A stretch of DNA of 64,000 bases from Actinomycetes bacterium (lineage in GTDB: Bacteria > Actinomycetota > Thermoleophilia > Solirubrobacterales > JACPNS01): NCBI GenBank assembly GCA_023404495.1, contig JAEYBE010000005.1, forward strand, positions 20,648 to 84,647, written 5' to 3'. Below are positions 45,323 to 54,395 of this stretch, one piece after another; the first letter of the stretch is position 1; every line of letters starts with the position of its first letter. Made by a program: the position numbers and the translations under genes. The notes beneath the pieces are model-generated. The model saw nothing but the letters and a program-made list of their open reading frames with translations, searched no databases and was not told the DNA's origin.

Positions 45323-46072
45323 ATGAACACACAGACGCCGCTGCCAACTTCATCGCCGCTGATCGATTTGAGCGGTGTCGGCCGCAGTTATGACGTCGGG
45401 GATGAGCCTGTGATTGCGCTCGAGGGCGTCGACCTGAGCGTCGAGCCCGGCGAGTTTGTCGCGGTGCTCGGTGCCTCTGGCAGTGGCAAGACCACGCTTC
45501 TGAACATGATCGGTGCGCTCGACGCGCCGACCAGCGGCAGCGTGACCGTCGGCGGCCGCCAGCTCACCGGCGCCTCGCGAAAAGAACTCGCCGAGCTGCG
45601 GCGCCACGAGGTTGCGTTCATCTTTCAGACGTTCAACCTCTTCCCTGGGCTCACCGCCTTCGAGAATGTCGCCTTCGGCGCTGAAGTCGCCGGCGTCCAG
45701 GACCCGGAGACTGCCGCACGCGAGATGCTTGGCAAGGTCGAGCTTGCGCACCGGATCGACCACTTTCCCCATGAACTTTCGGGTGGCGAGCAACAGCGCG
45801 TGGCGATCGCTCGGGCACTCGCGACAGGCAACTCGGTTCTGCTCGCCGATGAACCGACCGGAGAGCTCGACTTTCGCACCGGCATTCAGATCCTCAAGCT
45901 TCTGCGGGCGGAGTCGCGCGCCGACGGAGGTCGCCGCGCTGTTGTGGTTGTGACGCACAATCGCGAGATTGCGCGCGCCGCCGACCGCATCGTCGAGCTC
46001 TCCAGCGGTCGCGTGGTCAGCGACGCGCCGCCCGAGGGCGGCCCGGCCGACATCGGATCGCTCCACTGGTAG
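45323..46072 (+). CDS. ABC transporter ATPase of the MacB/LolD type
   Basis: 249 residues. Walker A LGASGSGKTT, Q-loop FQTFNLFPGLTA, signature LSGGEQQRVAIARAL, Walker B LLADEPTGELD, and H-loop VVVTHN. It pairs with the FtsX-type permease that follows after 9 bp. This mechanotransmission class exports peptides, lipoproteins or drugs, or extracts lipids; the substrate is not clear. The ATG is fixed by the -10 box at 45311. Confidence 0.95.
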   Translation: MNTQTPLPTSSPLIDLSGVGRSYDVGDEPVIALEGVDLSVEPGEFVAVLGASGSGKTTLLNMIGALDAPTSGSVTVGGRQLTGASRKELAELRRHEVAFIFQTFNLFPGLTAFENVAFGAEVAGVQDPETAAREMLGKVELAHRIDHFPHELSGGEQQRVAIARALATGNSVLLADEPTGELDFRTGIQILKLLRAESRADGGRRAVVVVTHNREIARAADRIVELSSGRVVSDAPPEGGPADIGSLHW

Positions 46073-46081
46073 GCGCAGGCG

Positions 46082-48511
46082 GTGCGAGGTCCCGGTTTCT
46101 GGATGCGTTGGAGTCTGCGCGATCTGCGTCGCAGGTGGTTGCAGGTCGTAGCGATCGCTTTGGTGATGGCGATTGGCGTGGCGGTGTTCGCCGGTCTCGG
46201 GGGACTCAAAGAGTTTCGCCAGCAGTCGCAACTGCAGAGCTTCGAGCAGGCGCGCTTCCACGATCTGCGGGTCTCGCTCGCGGAAGGTGAGTACGTTCGC
46301 GAGGGTGCGATCGCGCGCGCGGTCGCCCGTGCGGGCGTGGAGGTCGCCGCCCAGCAAGAGCGAATTGTTTTCCGCACCCAGATCGATGCCGCGCCGATGG
46401 CGCGCGACATCGTCACGCCCGGCTTGGTGATCGGTGTACCGGTCGACGCGCGGGGCGACGTTGATCGACTCTCGGTGCAACGCGGTGCCGGCCTGACCTC
46501 GTCCTCGCTTGACCGCGGGACGGCGATGCTCGATCGCTCCTACGCCTCGTACTACAAGCTTCCAGCAAGCGGGACGCTGGAGCTCTCCGGCGGCAGCAAG
46601 GTCCGCTACCGGGGCGTCGGGCAGTCGCCACAGTATTTCTTGATCACATCCGAGTCCGGCTTTGGCGGCGAGTCGACACTCGGCGTGCTCTACATGCCGC
46701 TTGCGGCGGCGCAGGCCTTCGCCGGCGAGCCGGGCAAGGTCAACGAACTGGTCCTTCGGCTCCCGGCTGGCGCGGGCACGGCCGCCGCCGCGGGGACGCT
46801 CAAGGAGTCGCTGGCCAGCTCACTTCCCTCCGCGAGCGTCACGACCCAGGCGGAGGAGCCGGTCTATCGGATCGGCTACAAGGACGCCGGCAGCGAGCAG
46901 CGCATGTTCTCGTTCTTCGGCCTGCTGGTGCTGCTCGGCGCCGGCCTCGCGACATTCAATCTCGTCGGCCGCACCGTGGAGGCAGAGCGCCGGGAGCTCG
47001 GAGTCGGGATGGCGCTCGGCGTGCCCACGAGCCGGCTCGCCGTCCGCCCGGCGATGCTCGGGGGGCAGATCGCCGTGCTCGGCACGCTCGCCGGTGTCGC
47101 GCTCGCGTATGCATTCGCGCAGGGCACCGCGGCGGCCTACAAGGAGCTTCTGCCGCTGCCGGTGTACGTGGAACCGTTCACCTTCGGAGTGTTTGCGCGT
47201 GGCGCGATCGTCGGGCTGATCATTCCGTTGGTCGCGACGGTCTGGCCGGTGTGGCGAGCGCTGAGGGTCCAGCCCGTCGAGGCGATCAGGGTGAGCGATC
47301 GGGCTGCCCGCGGCGGAGCGGTTCGCGCTGCGTCTCGACTACGGCTCCCCGGTGGCACGCGGGCCCAGATGCCTTGGCGCAACGCGATGCGCACGCCGCG
47401 CCGCACCCTTGTCGCCGTGGCGGGCCTCGGTGCCGTGATCGCAGTGCTGATCGCGCTGTTGGGAGTCGTCGACAGTTTCGACGCGACCGTCGACAAGAGC
47501 CGTGCTGAGGCGACGGGCCCGGAGCCAAACTTGATGAACGCCTATCTCGCGGGTCCCGAGTCCGCCACGGGCGAAGTCGGCAAGTCGATCGCGGCAACCG
47601 ACGGCGTCGCCTCGTCGTCGGGGCGGCTCGATCTCTCGGGCCGGCTCAGCGGAATCTCGAGCGCAGCTTCGATACCGGTGGTGATGAGCGCGCCAGCGTC
47701 GGGCGAGCAGATCTGGCAGCCGACGATCGCCCAGGGAGCCGCGCCCAAGGGCGACAACGAAGTGCTTCTCGCGCCCAAGGCGGCGGCCGACTTGGGCGCG
47801 AAGATCGGAGACCCGCTGCTGCTCGAGCTTCCCGGCCGCCAGGTGAGTGCAAAAGCTAAGAATCAGCTGGTGGTTCGCGTGACAGGGCTGACGGGCGATC
47901 CGTTCCGCGCTTTCGTCTACGGCAGTCCGGGTCTCGCCGCGAAGGCCGGGTATTCAGGCATCGCCAATCAGTTCAAGGTGCTACCGGAGCCGGGGACGTC
48001 GTCGGCCTCGCTGCAACGCCGGTTGGCCGCCGTGCCGGGCGTCGCGCTGGCGCGTCCTGCGGGCGCCGACGCCCAGGCCCTGAACGACACGGTCGGGCAG
48101 TTCGGATCGATCATTCAGTTCGCCGCGTTTGCGGTTCTTCTGCTCGCGGTGCTGATGGCATTCAATCTCTCGAGCATCGCTGTCGACGAGCGCCGTCGTG
48201 AATACGCGACGATGTTCGCCGCGGGCCTGCCGGTCTCGCGCGGCCTGCGAATGGCGGCCACAGAGAACCTGATCGTCGGCGTACTCGCGACTCTGCTGGG
48301 CATCGCGCTCGGATATCTGACCCTCGGCTGGTTCGTCAATTCGCTCTTTGGCGAGACGTGGCCGGAAATCGGCTTGGTCCGCCACATATCCCTGGCGACG
48401 ATCGCGCTCGCGTTGCTCGTCGGCGTGGTCGCGGTGTCTGCCACGCCGTACCTGCTCGCACGCCGTCTGACACGAATGGACATCCCCTCAACGCTCCGCG
48501 TGGTCGAGTGA
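46082..48511 (+). CDS. FtsX-like ABC permease
   Basis: 809 residues from the GTG at 46082 (ATG at 46103 is the alternative). Two FtsX modules: a first helix near the N-terminus (WLQVVAIALVMAIGVAVFAG), a large external domain, then three helices starting SFFGLLVLLGAGLATFNLVGRTVEAERRELG. The pattern repeats in the second half, ending with IQFAAFAVLLLAVLMAFNLSSIAVDERRREYATMFAAG. The R-E-x-G-type coupling segment that contacts the ATPase is present in both halves. It works with the preceding ATPase. Confidence 0.92.
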   Translation: MRGPGFWMRWSLRDLRRRWLQVVAIALVMAIGVAVFAGLGGLKEFRQQSQLQSFEQARFHDLRVSLAEGEYVREGAIARAVARAGVEVAAQQERIVFRTQIDAAPMARDIVTPGLVIGVPVDARGDVDRLSVQRGAGLTSSSLDRGTAMLDRSYASYYKLPASGTLELSGGSKVRYRGVGQSPQYFLITSESGFGGESTLGVLYMPLAAAQAFAGEPGKVNELVLRLPAGAGTAAAAGTLKESLASSLPSASVTTQAEEPVYRIGYKDAGSEQRMFSFFGLLVLLGAGLATFNLVGRTVEAERRELGVGMALGVPTSRLAVRPAMLGGQIAVLGTLAGVALAYAFAQGTAAAYKELLPLPVYVEPFTFGVFARGAIVGLIIPLVATVWPVWRALRVQPVEAIRVSDRAARGGAVRAASRLRLPGGTRAQMPWRNAMRTPRRTLVAVAGLGAVIAVLIALLGVVDSFDATVDKSRAEATGPEPNLMNAYLAGPESATGEVGKSIAATDGVASSSGRLDLSGRLSGISSAASIPVVMSAPASGEQIWQPTIAQGAAPKGDNEVLLAPKAAADLGAKIGDPLLLELPGRQVSAKAKNQLVVRVTGLTGDPFRAFVYGSPGLAAKAGYSGIANQFKVLPEPGTSSASLQRRLAAVPGVALARPAGADAQALNDTVGQFGSIIQFAAFAVLLLAVLMAFNLSSIAVDERRREYATMFAAGLPVSRGLRMAATENLIVGVLATLLGIALGYLTLGWFVNSLFGETWPEIGLVRHISLATIALALLVGVVAVSATPYLLARRLTRMDIPSTLRVVE

Positions 48512-48515
48512 GTCG

Positions 48516-48521
48516 TAGGAT
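48516..48521 (+). promoter_or_regulatory. -10 box TAGGAT of the membrane protein gene at 48529 (leaderless, GTG start)
   Basis: TAGGAT ends 7 nt before the GTG at 48529. Confidence 0.5.
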
Positions 48522-48528
48522 CGGCGTC

Positions 48529-49026
48529 GTGAACGAGCCGGTCAAACCGATTCTTCCATTCCGCCACTCATCAGAGACGCTCGCCGGCCTGATCTATGGC
48601 GTCGTGACTGCGATGGCCGTGATTGCCGCGCTGGCCGGGAAATCGGCCAACGTCCTGGTGATCTCTGTCATCGCCTTCGGCACCTCACTGGCGCTCGCGT
48701 TGACATACGTGTATGCGCACTGGCTGGCAGGCAGCTACGCCGGACCCGAGGGGCACGCCGGCAGCCGACGAGCCTGGCAATTCGAGCTCCCCACACTGGC
48801 CGGCCCACTGATCCTCGGCGCCATCATGGTCGTGGAGAAACTGGCAGGCGTGAGCACTGTCGTTGCCGCCGAATCGACGATGTGGTTCGGGACGATGATT
48901 CTCTTCGTGCTCGGCTATCGAATCGCACTGCAGGCCGGCCGGCGGTACCGTGCGGCGATCGCGTTCGGTCTGCTCGATTCGGCGATCGGAGCATCACTCG
49001 TGCTCGCCAAGGTGATTATTCACTGA
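48529..49026 (+). CDS. Five-helix membrane protein of unknown function
   Basis: 165 residues with about five hydrophobic helices (LAGLIYGVVTAMAVIAAL, VLVISVIAFGTSLALALTYV, LPTLAGPLILGAIMVVE, TMWFGTMILFVLGYRIAL, AIAFGLLDSAIGASLVLAKV). No family recognised. The GTG start is fixed by TAGGAT 7 nt before it; the open frame extends upstream into the permease gene. The 3' end overlaps the convergent gene by 7 bp. Confidence 0.7.
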   Translation: MNEPVKPILPFRHSSETLAGLIYGVVTAMAVIAALAGKSANVLVISVIAFGTSLALALTYVYAHWLAGSYAGPEGHAGSRRAWQFELPTLAGPLILGAIMVVEKLAGVSTVVAAESTMWFGTMILFVLGYRIALQAGRRYRAAIAFGLLDSAIGASLVLAKVIIH

Positions 49027-50147
49027 ACACTGCCGGGCTCGGCGACGATCCAGAGTGGCGTGCCTGCTCGCGAGGCCGTGACGATCGCCCCGTCCGCCCC
49101 GACGAATGGCTTCGCGGCAACGTGCCGTTTGAGCACCACTCTGCCGCTGATCGCGTCGATCGCGGTCACGTTCTGCTCGCGGTCCTGGACGACGACGCGC
49201 GGCGAGCCTGTCGGGCTGAGCAGCCGCACCGATCCGAAGGTGCGTGCCCAGATGCGCCGGCCGTCGTGGGTGTAACGCGACGCCGCGACGAAGTTGGGAC
49301 GATCGAGCGGATTGACGGCGACTGTGTAGCCACTCGCATCCGCGCGGCAGAGTCCGCTTGACACGGGGTTGCCGGCGCCGTAGCCGCCCTCGCCGACAAA
49401 CGGCAGGAGCAACACGCGGCGGCTGACGGCTCCGACCCAGCGGCCATCGCTGCTCAGGCACATGTTCGCGAGGTTGGGCTCGTCGATCGTCGGCGACGCC
49501 GTTCGCCATCTGCCGTCGTCGCGAATCGCGCGCGTGAGCCTCCCGGCGTTGCCGAGGCTGGTGCCGGCGATCACGCGCGTGCCGCTCTTGCTCGCGATCG
49601 CGACGGACGCATTCTCGACCGGAAGGCGCTCGGAGGTCGATCCGGTGACGAATGAGAGTTGCTTTGATTGCGGATCCTTGCCGGCAAGATTGGCCAAGGC
49701 GCTGCTCGTGTCAAGCACGTCGAGCAGCTCAGCGCCGCGTTCGCCGTTCGCATTGAGGCGGTCGGCCAGGGCCGTGTTGGCGCCGCCGTGCGCGCTGTAG
49801 TTGCCGTCCACCGAGGCGATCGCCGCCGGGCACTCACCGGCGCACCACGCGGCGGCATTTGGCGGCTCCGCGCTCCAGCCGCCGTCGGGGTTGTCGGGGA
49901 ATCGCTCGAAGTCAAAGCTCCACACGGGATCTTCCTGCCCACGCCGGTAGCCCTCGACGCGGCCGTTGCCGGTTTGGACGATCGCGCCCTTTGCGTCGGC
50001 GTCCAGCACAAGCGCCTGGCTGGTCAGCGCGCGCGCCATGCCTGCGGTGGTCCCGCGGAACGCCGGACCGCGATCGGCCGAGGCGACGATCAGCGCCACG
50101 AAGGCGACGGCCGAAAAGGCGAGACAGGCGTAGACGAGTTTGAGCAC
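49020..50147 (-). CDS. Membrane-anchored beta-propeller-like protein of unknown function
   Basis: 375 residues from the GTG at 50147, which has GAGG 9 nt upstream and lies 19 bp after the MBL stop. One N-terminal helix (LVYACLAFSAVAFVALIVAS) anchors an external part rich in short beta repeats (ALVLDADAKGAIVQTGNG, ICLSSDGRWVGAV-like, VTAIDAISGRVVLKRHV). The repeats resemble PQQ/WD-type propeller blades, but the family is not certain. Likely a surface or periplasmic-side binding protein. Confidence 0.65.
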   Translation of the reverse strand: MLKLVYACLAFSAVAFVALIVASADRGPAFRGTTAGMARALTSQALVLDADAKGAIVQTGNGRVEGYRRGQEDPVWSFDFERFPDNPDGGWSAEPPNAAAWCAGECPAAIASVDGNYSAHGGANTALADRLNANGERGAELLDVLDTSSALANLAGKDPQSKQLSFVTGSTSERLPVENASVAIASKSGTRVIAGTSLGNAGRLTRAIRDDGRWRTASPTIDEPNLANMCLSSDGRWVGAVSRRVLLLPFVGEGGYGAGNPVSSGLCRADASGYTVAVNPLDRPNFVAASRYTHDGRRIWARTFGSVRLLSPTGSPRVVVQDREQNVTAIDAISGRVVLKRHVAAKPFVGADGAIVTASRAGTPLWIVAEPGSVQ

Positions 50148-50166
50148 GGCGCCGGCCTCGGGCGGG

Positions 50167-50958
50167 TCAGACGACGTAGACCGAGCCTTCGGCTGCGACT
50201 GCAACCGGGCCGCCAAACGTCCTCTCGGCTTCGGTCTTCGCCCAGAGTTGGTCGAGCTCGTCCGAGATGTGGGTGAGCACCAGCCGCGACGCGCCGGCGC
50301 GGGCCGCGTGCTCACCAGTTTCTTCGGGCGTCATGTGACCACGATCGCCGTCGCGCTCGGGTCGCGGCAGTGTCGCCTCCATGATCAGGAGGTCGGCGTC
50401 CTTCGCGAACTCAACGACCTCGTCGTTTGGGCGGTGGTCGGCGCCAAAAACAAAGCGGTTGCCATCCGCTCCAGTGAAACGGATCGCCCAAGTCGGCACG
50501 TAGTGCGGCACAGGTTGGAACTGCAGCTCGAGCGACCCGATCGTCAGCGTTGAATCGGGGTCGTAGGTGCTGACGTTGAACGCGCGCTCAATCAGTTGAG
50601 GGACGCCCAATAGTTCCGCCACACGGTCCACCACCTCGAGTCCGCCGGGCGGCAGGTGCAGATCCGGCCGCGGGCGCTCGGAGACGCCGGACCAACGCGC
50701 AACCGGCACCGGCTGCTGGCGCGGCGCGTAGAGCAAGGCAAACGCGTAGGGGAACAGATCGAAGAAGTGGTCGGCGTGCATGTGGCTGACGACAACCGCA
50801 GAGACGGTCGTGTACTCGCGAACGCGGCGCAGCTTCGCGAAGACGCCGTTGCCGCAGTCGGTCAGCAACTTGGTCTCGCCATCTTCCACGAGGTAGCCGG
50901 AGCAAGCACCGCCTGCGTCTTGCCAGGCAGGTGACTTTCCGAGCACGGTCACGCGCAT
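50167..50958 (-). CDS. MBL-fold hydrolase, RNase Z/arylsulfatase-like
   Basis: 263 residues. N-terminal RVTVLGKSPAWQDAGGACSGYLVE and the metal motif SHMHADHFFDLFP (HxHxDH), VFGADHRPND and LTHIS are the two-zinc ligands of the RNase Z-like branch. There is no exosite typical of true tRNase Z, so a small-molecule phospho- or sulfo-ester is equally possible. ATG at 50958 with AGGAG 9 nt upstream. Confidence 0.87.
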   Translation of the reverse strand: MRVTVLGKSPAWQDAGGACSGYLVEDGETKLLTDCGNGVFAKLRRVREYTTVSAVVVSHMHADHFFDLFPYAFALLYAPRQQPVPVARWSGVSERPRPDLHLPPGGLEVVDRVAELLGVPQLIERAFNVSTYDPDSTLTIGSLELQFQPVPHYVPTWAIRFTGADGNRFVFGADHRPNDEVVEFAKDADLLIMEATLPRPERDGDRGHMTPEETGEHAARAGASRLVLTHISDELDQLWAKTEAERTFGGPVAVAAEGSVYVV

Positions 50959-51001
50959 CTGTCGGTGCTCCTGTCCCTCATCGGGGGAAAGTGTCGCAGC
51001 C

Positions 51002-51244
51002 TCAGCGCGGTTGCTGGAAGACCCAGGCTGAGCGTGTGCGCTCCTGGCGAAAAACGAAGCTCAGCTGCTGCGGTGCCTTGAGGCCCTCGGACGCCGGCCG
51101 AAAAGTCGGGCAGGGCTTGTCCGCGCCCAGCGCGCAGAGGTGATTCTGGTGGAAGTAGCAGTCCTCGCAGGAGACCTTGGACTTGGTGGTCGGCCGCCGT
51201 TTGCGGGCGGCTGCGTTGGTCTCTGCTGCGGTGGCTGGGTTCAT
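51002..51244 (-). CDS. Small Cys-rich protein, possible metal-binding
   Basis: 80 residues. A basic N-terminus (KRRPTTKSK) is followed by CEDCYFHQNHLCALGADKPC, a C-x2-C-x8-C-x7-C set that could hold zinc or an Fe-S cluster. The rest is polar. Family not recognised. The coding potential is supported by the Cys pattern and by codon use like its neighbours; no promoter or ribosome site is evident. It starts 285 bp after the next upstream gene feature. Confidence 0.55.
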   Translation of the reverse strand: MNPATAAETNAAARKRRPTTKSKVSCEDCYFHQNHLCALGADKPCPTFRPASEGLKAPQQLSFVFRQERTRSAWVFQQPR

Positions 51245-51505
51245 TTGCGCTGGTTCGGGGCGTGTCTGATGGAGGCCGTGCGGGAACGTCCGCGGCGCGG
51301 CCCTGAAGTGGTTTCGATGTTGCCGGAGGGCCTCTCTGAGCGTCCCCTCGGCGACTGGTTTCCAACCTAGCGCAGATCGCTCGGCGGCTCCAAAGACGAC
51401 TTCGCAAATCGCAAGTTTTTAACTTCACGCGCTCGCGCGAACGATGCAAAAAGCGACGATCTCGACGCCGCATCAACAGCCTCGTAACGAACCTGCCACA
51501 AAGAA
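51245..51505. other. Non-coding gap
   Basis: About 260 bp without a supported gene. TAGGTT (minus strand, 51369-51364) could be a -10 box for the small gene at 51244, giving a leader of about 110 nt. Otherwise nothing is recognised. Confidence 0.4.
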
Positions 51506-51538
51506 AGAGACCTCTGGCCTTTTGGGCCAGAGGTCTCT
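51506..51538 (-). terminator. Intrinsic terminator of mdh
   Basis: A 14-bp perfect stem (51506-51519 with 51525-51538) and a 5-nt loop lie 24 bp after the mdh stop. On the minus strand it is followed by TTCTTTG. Confidence 0.8.
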
Positions 51539-51562
51539 AACGCTTCATCCTGCTGGTGGTGC

Positions 51563-52495
51563 TCAGACCTTCGCCAGCGCCTCCACCAGCTCCTCAACTG
51601 CGCCGGCTGAGTTCTTCAGCTGCGCGGTCTCGTCGTCGGTGAGTTCGATCTCGATGATCTCTTCGATGCCCTCGGCGCCGATCTTCACCGGCACGCCGAC
51701 GAAGAGGTCCTTCAGGCCGTACTCGCCGTCGCAGAGCGCGGCGCACGGGAGCACGCGCTTCTGGTCGAAGACGATCGCGTCGCACATCTCGACGGCCGCT
51801 GCGGACGGCGCGTAGTAGGCGCTGCCCTTCTGCAGGAACTTGACGATCTCAGCGCCGCCGTCACGCGTGCGCTGGACGATCTCTTCAAGCCGGCCGGCCG
51901 AGATCTTCTGGCTGACCGGGATGCCGGCGACGTTTGTGTAGGAGACGACCGGGACCATCGTGTCGCCGTGACCACCGAGCACGAAGCCGGTGACGTCGCG
52001 GGCCGACACGCCGAGCTCCCACGCGAGGAAGGTGCGAAAACGCGCCGAGTCGAGCACGCCGGCCATGCCGATCACGCGCTGGCGCGGGAAGCCCGAGGCC
52101 TCGTAGGCGACGTGGCACATTGCGTCCAGCGGGTTGGTCACGACGATGATGATCGCGTTGGGAGAGCGCTCGGCGACCTCCCTGGCGACGCCACCGACGA
52201 TCTCCTTGTTCTTGGCCAGCAGGTCGTCGCGGCTCATCCCCGGCTGGCGCGGGAAACCGCTGGTGATGACGACGATGTCGCTGCCGGCAGTCTCTTCGTA
52301 GCCGGTGGTCCCGACGACGTTGGGCTCGTAGCCGACGATCGGACCGGACTGGTTGAGGTCGAGGGCCTTGCCCTGCGGGATGCCGTCGACGATGTCGACG
52401 AGCACGACGTCGGCGTAGTCGCGTTCAGCCAGACGCTGCGCTGCGGTCGCGCCGACGTTGCCGGCACCTACGACCGTGATCTTCTTTCTGCTCAT
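51563..52495 (-). CDS. mdh: Malate dehydrogenase (LDH-like type)
   Basis: 310 residues. NAD-binding GAGNVGATAAQRLAERD, acidic Asp after strand 2 (VLVDIVDG), the dicarboxylate Arg pair in GFPRQPGMSRDDLL, catalytic TNPLDAMCHVAYEASG, and the proton-relay His in VLGGHGDTMV. The Arg in place of Gln at the specificity loop indicates malate rather than lactate. TCA-cycle enzyme working with the succinate dehydrogenase at 57-61 kb. ATG with AAGGAG 12 nt upstream and its own terminator, so it is a single-gene unit. Confidence 0.97.
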   Translation of the reverse strand: MSRKKITVVGAGNVGATAAQRLAERDYADVVLVDIVDGIPQGKALDLNQSGPIVGYEPNVVGTTGYEETAGSDIVVITSGFPRQPGMSRDDLLAKNKEIVGGVAREVAERSPNAIIIVVTNPLDAMCHVAYEASGFPRQRVIGMAGVLDSARFRTFLAWELGVSARDVTGFVLGGHGDTMVPVVSYTNVAGIPVSQKISAGRLEEIVQRTRDGGAEIVKFLQKGSAYYAPSAAAVEMCDAIVFDQKRVLPCAALCDGEYGLKDLFVGVPVKIGAEGIEEIIEIELTDDETAQLKNSAGAVEELVEALAKV

Positions 52496-52645
52496 GACGG
52501 AAGGGAACTCCTTGGTAGTTCGCCGCGGCAGATTCTTGGGGTTTGCAGCGGCAGATGAAAAACATCGGGCGATGGCCTGGCGCAGAGGGTCGCAAGTAGC
52601 GCACCGGCGTCGCTTGTCCGCTGTGAAAAGTAGCGCGAAAACGAC

Positions 52646-52675
52646 CGACGGAGTGGCCGCGGGGCCACTCCGTCG
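52646..52675 (-). terminator. Intrinsic terminator of the lipase gene
   Basis: 13-bp stem (52646-52658 with 52663-52675) around GCGG, 19 bp after the lipase stop. On the minus strand GTCGTTTTC follows. Confidence 0.7.
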
Positions 52676-52694
52676 TCAATCGCGAGCGGATGCG

Positions 52695-53636
52695 TCAGCC
52701 GCCGATCAGTGGCGGCACAGGTGTGCAGAGCGTGCCGCGAGCGTTCGCCGGATCGAGCGCGTTGAGTACCTCTCGCAGCGCCACGTGATCCCAGGCCAGG
52801 CCAATGTGCTCGGAGAAATCGAGAATGCACTTGTCCTGGATCGTGATGTTCTTCACGTTCGTTCCAGAGAGAAACGCTGACTTGTAGGGGGTGACGACCG
52901 AGTCGTACTTGGTGGCGATCACGGTGTAGTTGACGCCCGGCACCGTGTCGGGCACCGAAGTGAGCGTCCGCATGTACGCCGAGTCGAATTTCTGGTCGGC
53001 GAGCCCCGGCGAGTCCCAGTTGAGCGCCCCGTAGATCACGTCGGAGACGATCGGCAGAGCGCCGCTGAGCTGATTGGCGAGTTTGAGGAGCCCGGACACG
53101 TCGGTCCCGTGATTGTCCGGCGCAAGTCCCACCAGCGTGTGCACCTTCGCGGCGCCTCCAAGGAACTTGATGTAGTAGTTCGGCATCTGGCCGCCCTGCG
53201 AATGACCGACGATGTCCACCTTCGACTTGCCTGTCGCGGCGAGCACCTTGTCCACGAATGCCGAAAGGTCGGCCGCCGATTTGACTACCGGTGCCAGACC
53301 GTAGATGCGACCGAGCGAGAGCGAAGTCTCGCCGTAGTTGAGCGCGAAGACGCAGTAGCCGTTGTTCTTGAGCAACGGCGAGAGCGTTCCCCAGTTCTCG
53401 CCCATGTTCGATCCCAACCCGTGGGCGAGCACGACCGGATACGGATGCTTGACCGACGGCTTGCAGCTCCAGTCGTTTGCGCCCGGCGGCGGCGTGCTTG
53501 GGGACAAGAATCCCACCGTGCCCGTCGAAGCCGAGTAGATCACCGGCAGGTCGGCCGATGCGCTGCCGGCGCCGGCCCCCGCCAGCGCAGCGCAGCAGGT
53601 CAGTGCGAGCAGCGCCCGCGAAAACTTCTTCCCCAT
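52695..53636 (-). CDS. Secreted lipase/esterase (alpha/beta-hydrolase)
   Basis: 313 residues with a signal peptide (1 to about 28). The nucleophile is Ser146 in VGHSQGGQ; VVLAHGLGSN is the oxyanion region. The likely acid is the Asp in ATKYDSVVTP and the His is in FSEHIGL or AWDHV. Three or four Cys may form disulfides (WSCKP, YCVFA, DKCIL, TLCTP). This is the LipA/EstA type found in actinobacteria. ATG at 53636 with AGGGGG 8 nt upstream. It is divergent from a TetR gene, with a palindrome between. Confidence 0.93.
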   Translation of the reverse strand: MGKKFSRALLALTCCAALAGAGAGSASADLPVIYSASTGTVGFLSPSTPPPGANDWSCKPSVKHPYPVVLAHGLGSNMGENWGTLSPLLKNNGYCVFALNYGETSLSLGRIYGLAPVVKSAADLSAFVDKVLAATGKSKVDIVGHSQGGQMPNYYIKFLGGAAKVHTLVGLAPDNHGTDVSGLLKLANQLSGALPIVSDVIYGALNWDSPGLADQKFDSAYMRTLTSVPDTVPGVNYTVIATKYDSVVTPYKSAFLSGTNVKNITIQDKCILDFSEHIGLAWDHVALREVLNALDPANARGTLCTPVPPLIGG

Positions 53637-53683
53637 TTGAGTATCCCCCTGGACAACTTCCGATTGGTGAACCCCGTGGCTGT

Positions 53684-53703
53684 AAAAAACCGCAAGGTTT
53701 TTT
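53684..53703. promoter_or_regulatory. 20-bp palindrome between lipase and TetR genes (probable operator)
   Basis: AAAAAACCGCAAGGTTTTTT: 8-bp arms around GCAA, 47 bp before the lipase ATG and 26 bp before the TetR ATG. A TetR-type repressor next to a divergent target usually binds such a site and shuts off both genes. The repressor assignment is inferred from position. Confidence 0.55.
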
Positions 53704-53729
53704 GGAAAACTACCACGGGGAGCGCCAGA

Positions 53730-54389
53730 ATGCAAGTCGTGCACGCCGCGAAGATCGATCCACCGGCCAAGCTTCCGCGCGGCCGCCACGCCGCGAGCCG
53801 TGAGGTGGTCGCCGAGTCCCAGCGCCGCAGGCTGGTCGCGGCGATGACCGAGCTGGCCGGCACGCAGGGTTACGCCAACACCACGATCTCCGATGTCGTG
53901 CGCCTTGCCGGCGTCGCCAAGCCGGCCTTCTATGAGCACTTCGTCGACAAGCAGGCCTGCCTGATCGCGGCCTACGACGTTGCCGTACAGGATGTGATGG
54001 CTGCCGCCGCCGGGGCGCTGTCGGACACCGCGCCGCCGGCCGAGCGCGTCGAGCACGGGGTAGGCGCGCTGCTCGAATACGTCGCGGCGCACGAAGCCCA
54101 GTCGCGCATCGTCCTGATCGAGATCGTCGGAGCTGGCCCGGAGGCGGTGGCGCACATGAAGGCCACGCACCGCGCGCTTGCCGACCAGTACGTCGCGATG
54201 CGCGAGGTCGTGCGAAAGAGCTACCCCGACTATCCGTCGCTCACGCGCGTGCAGGGCATGGCGGTCGTCGGCGCTGTCACCGAACCGGTCAGCGAGATGC
54301 TGATCACCGAGGGCGCGGACGGCGTGCGCGCGCTCAAAGACGAACTCGTGACGGTCGTCGCGGCGCTCTCGATGATGGCCGGCGTCTAG
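53730..54389 (+). CDS. TetR-family regulator, probably of the divergent lipase
   Basis: 219 residues from the ATG at 53730 (GGGGAG 7 nt upstream). Helix-turn-helix: TTISDVVRLAGVAKPAFYEHFVDKQACLIAAYD. Helical ligand domain follows. The open frame upstream is an antisense shadow of the lipase gene. The palindrome at 53684 is the natural operator candidate; a fatty-acid-like ligand would fit the lipase but is not shown. Confidence 0.9.
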   Translation: MQVVHAAKIDPPAKLPRGRHAASREVVAESQRRRLVAAMTELAGTQGYANTTISDVVRLAGVAKPAFYEHFVDKQACLIAAYDVAVQDVMAAAAGALSDTAPPAERVEHGVGALLEYVAAHEAQSRIVLIEIVGAGPEAVAHMKATHRALADQYVAMREVVRKSYPDYPSLTRVQGMAVVGAVTEPVSEMLITEGADGVRALKDELVTVVAALSMMAGV

Positions 54390-54395
54390 CGGCCT

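Noticed and set aside
53109..53729. Upstream extension of the TetR gene at 53730
   Set aside because: It is the complement of the lipase gene; the true ATG has a good ribosome site.
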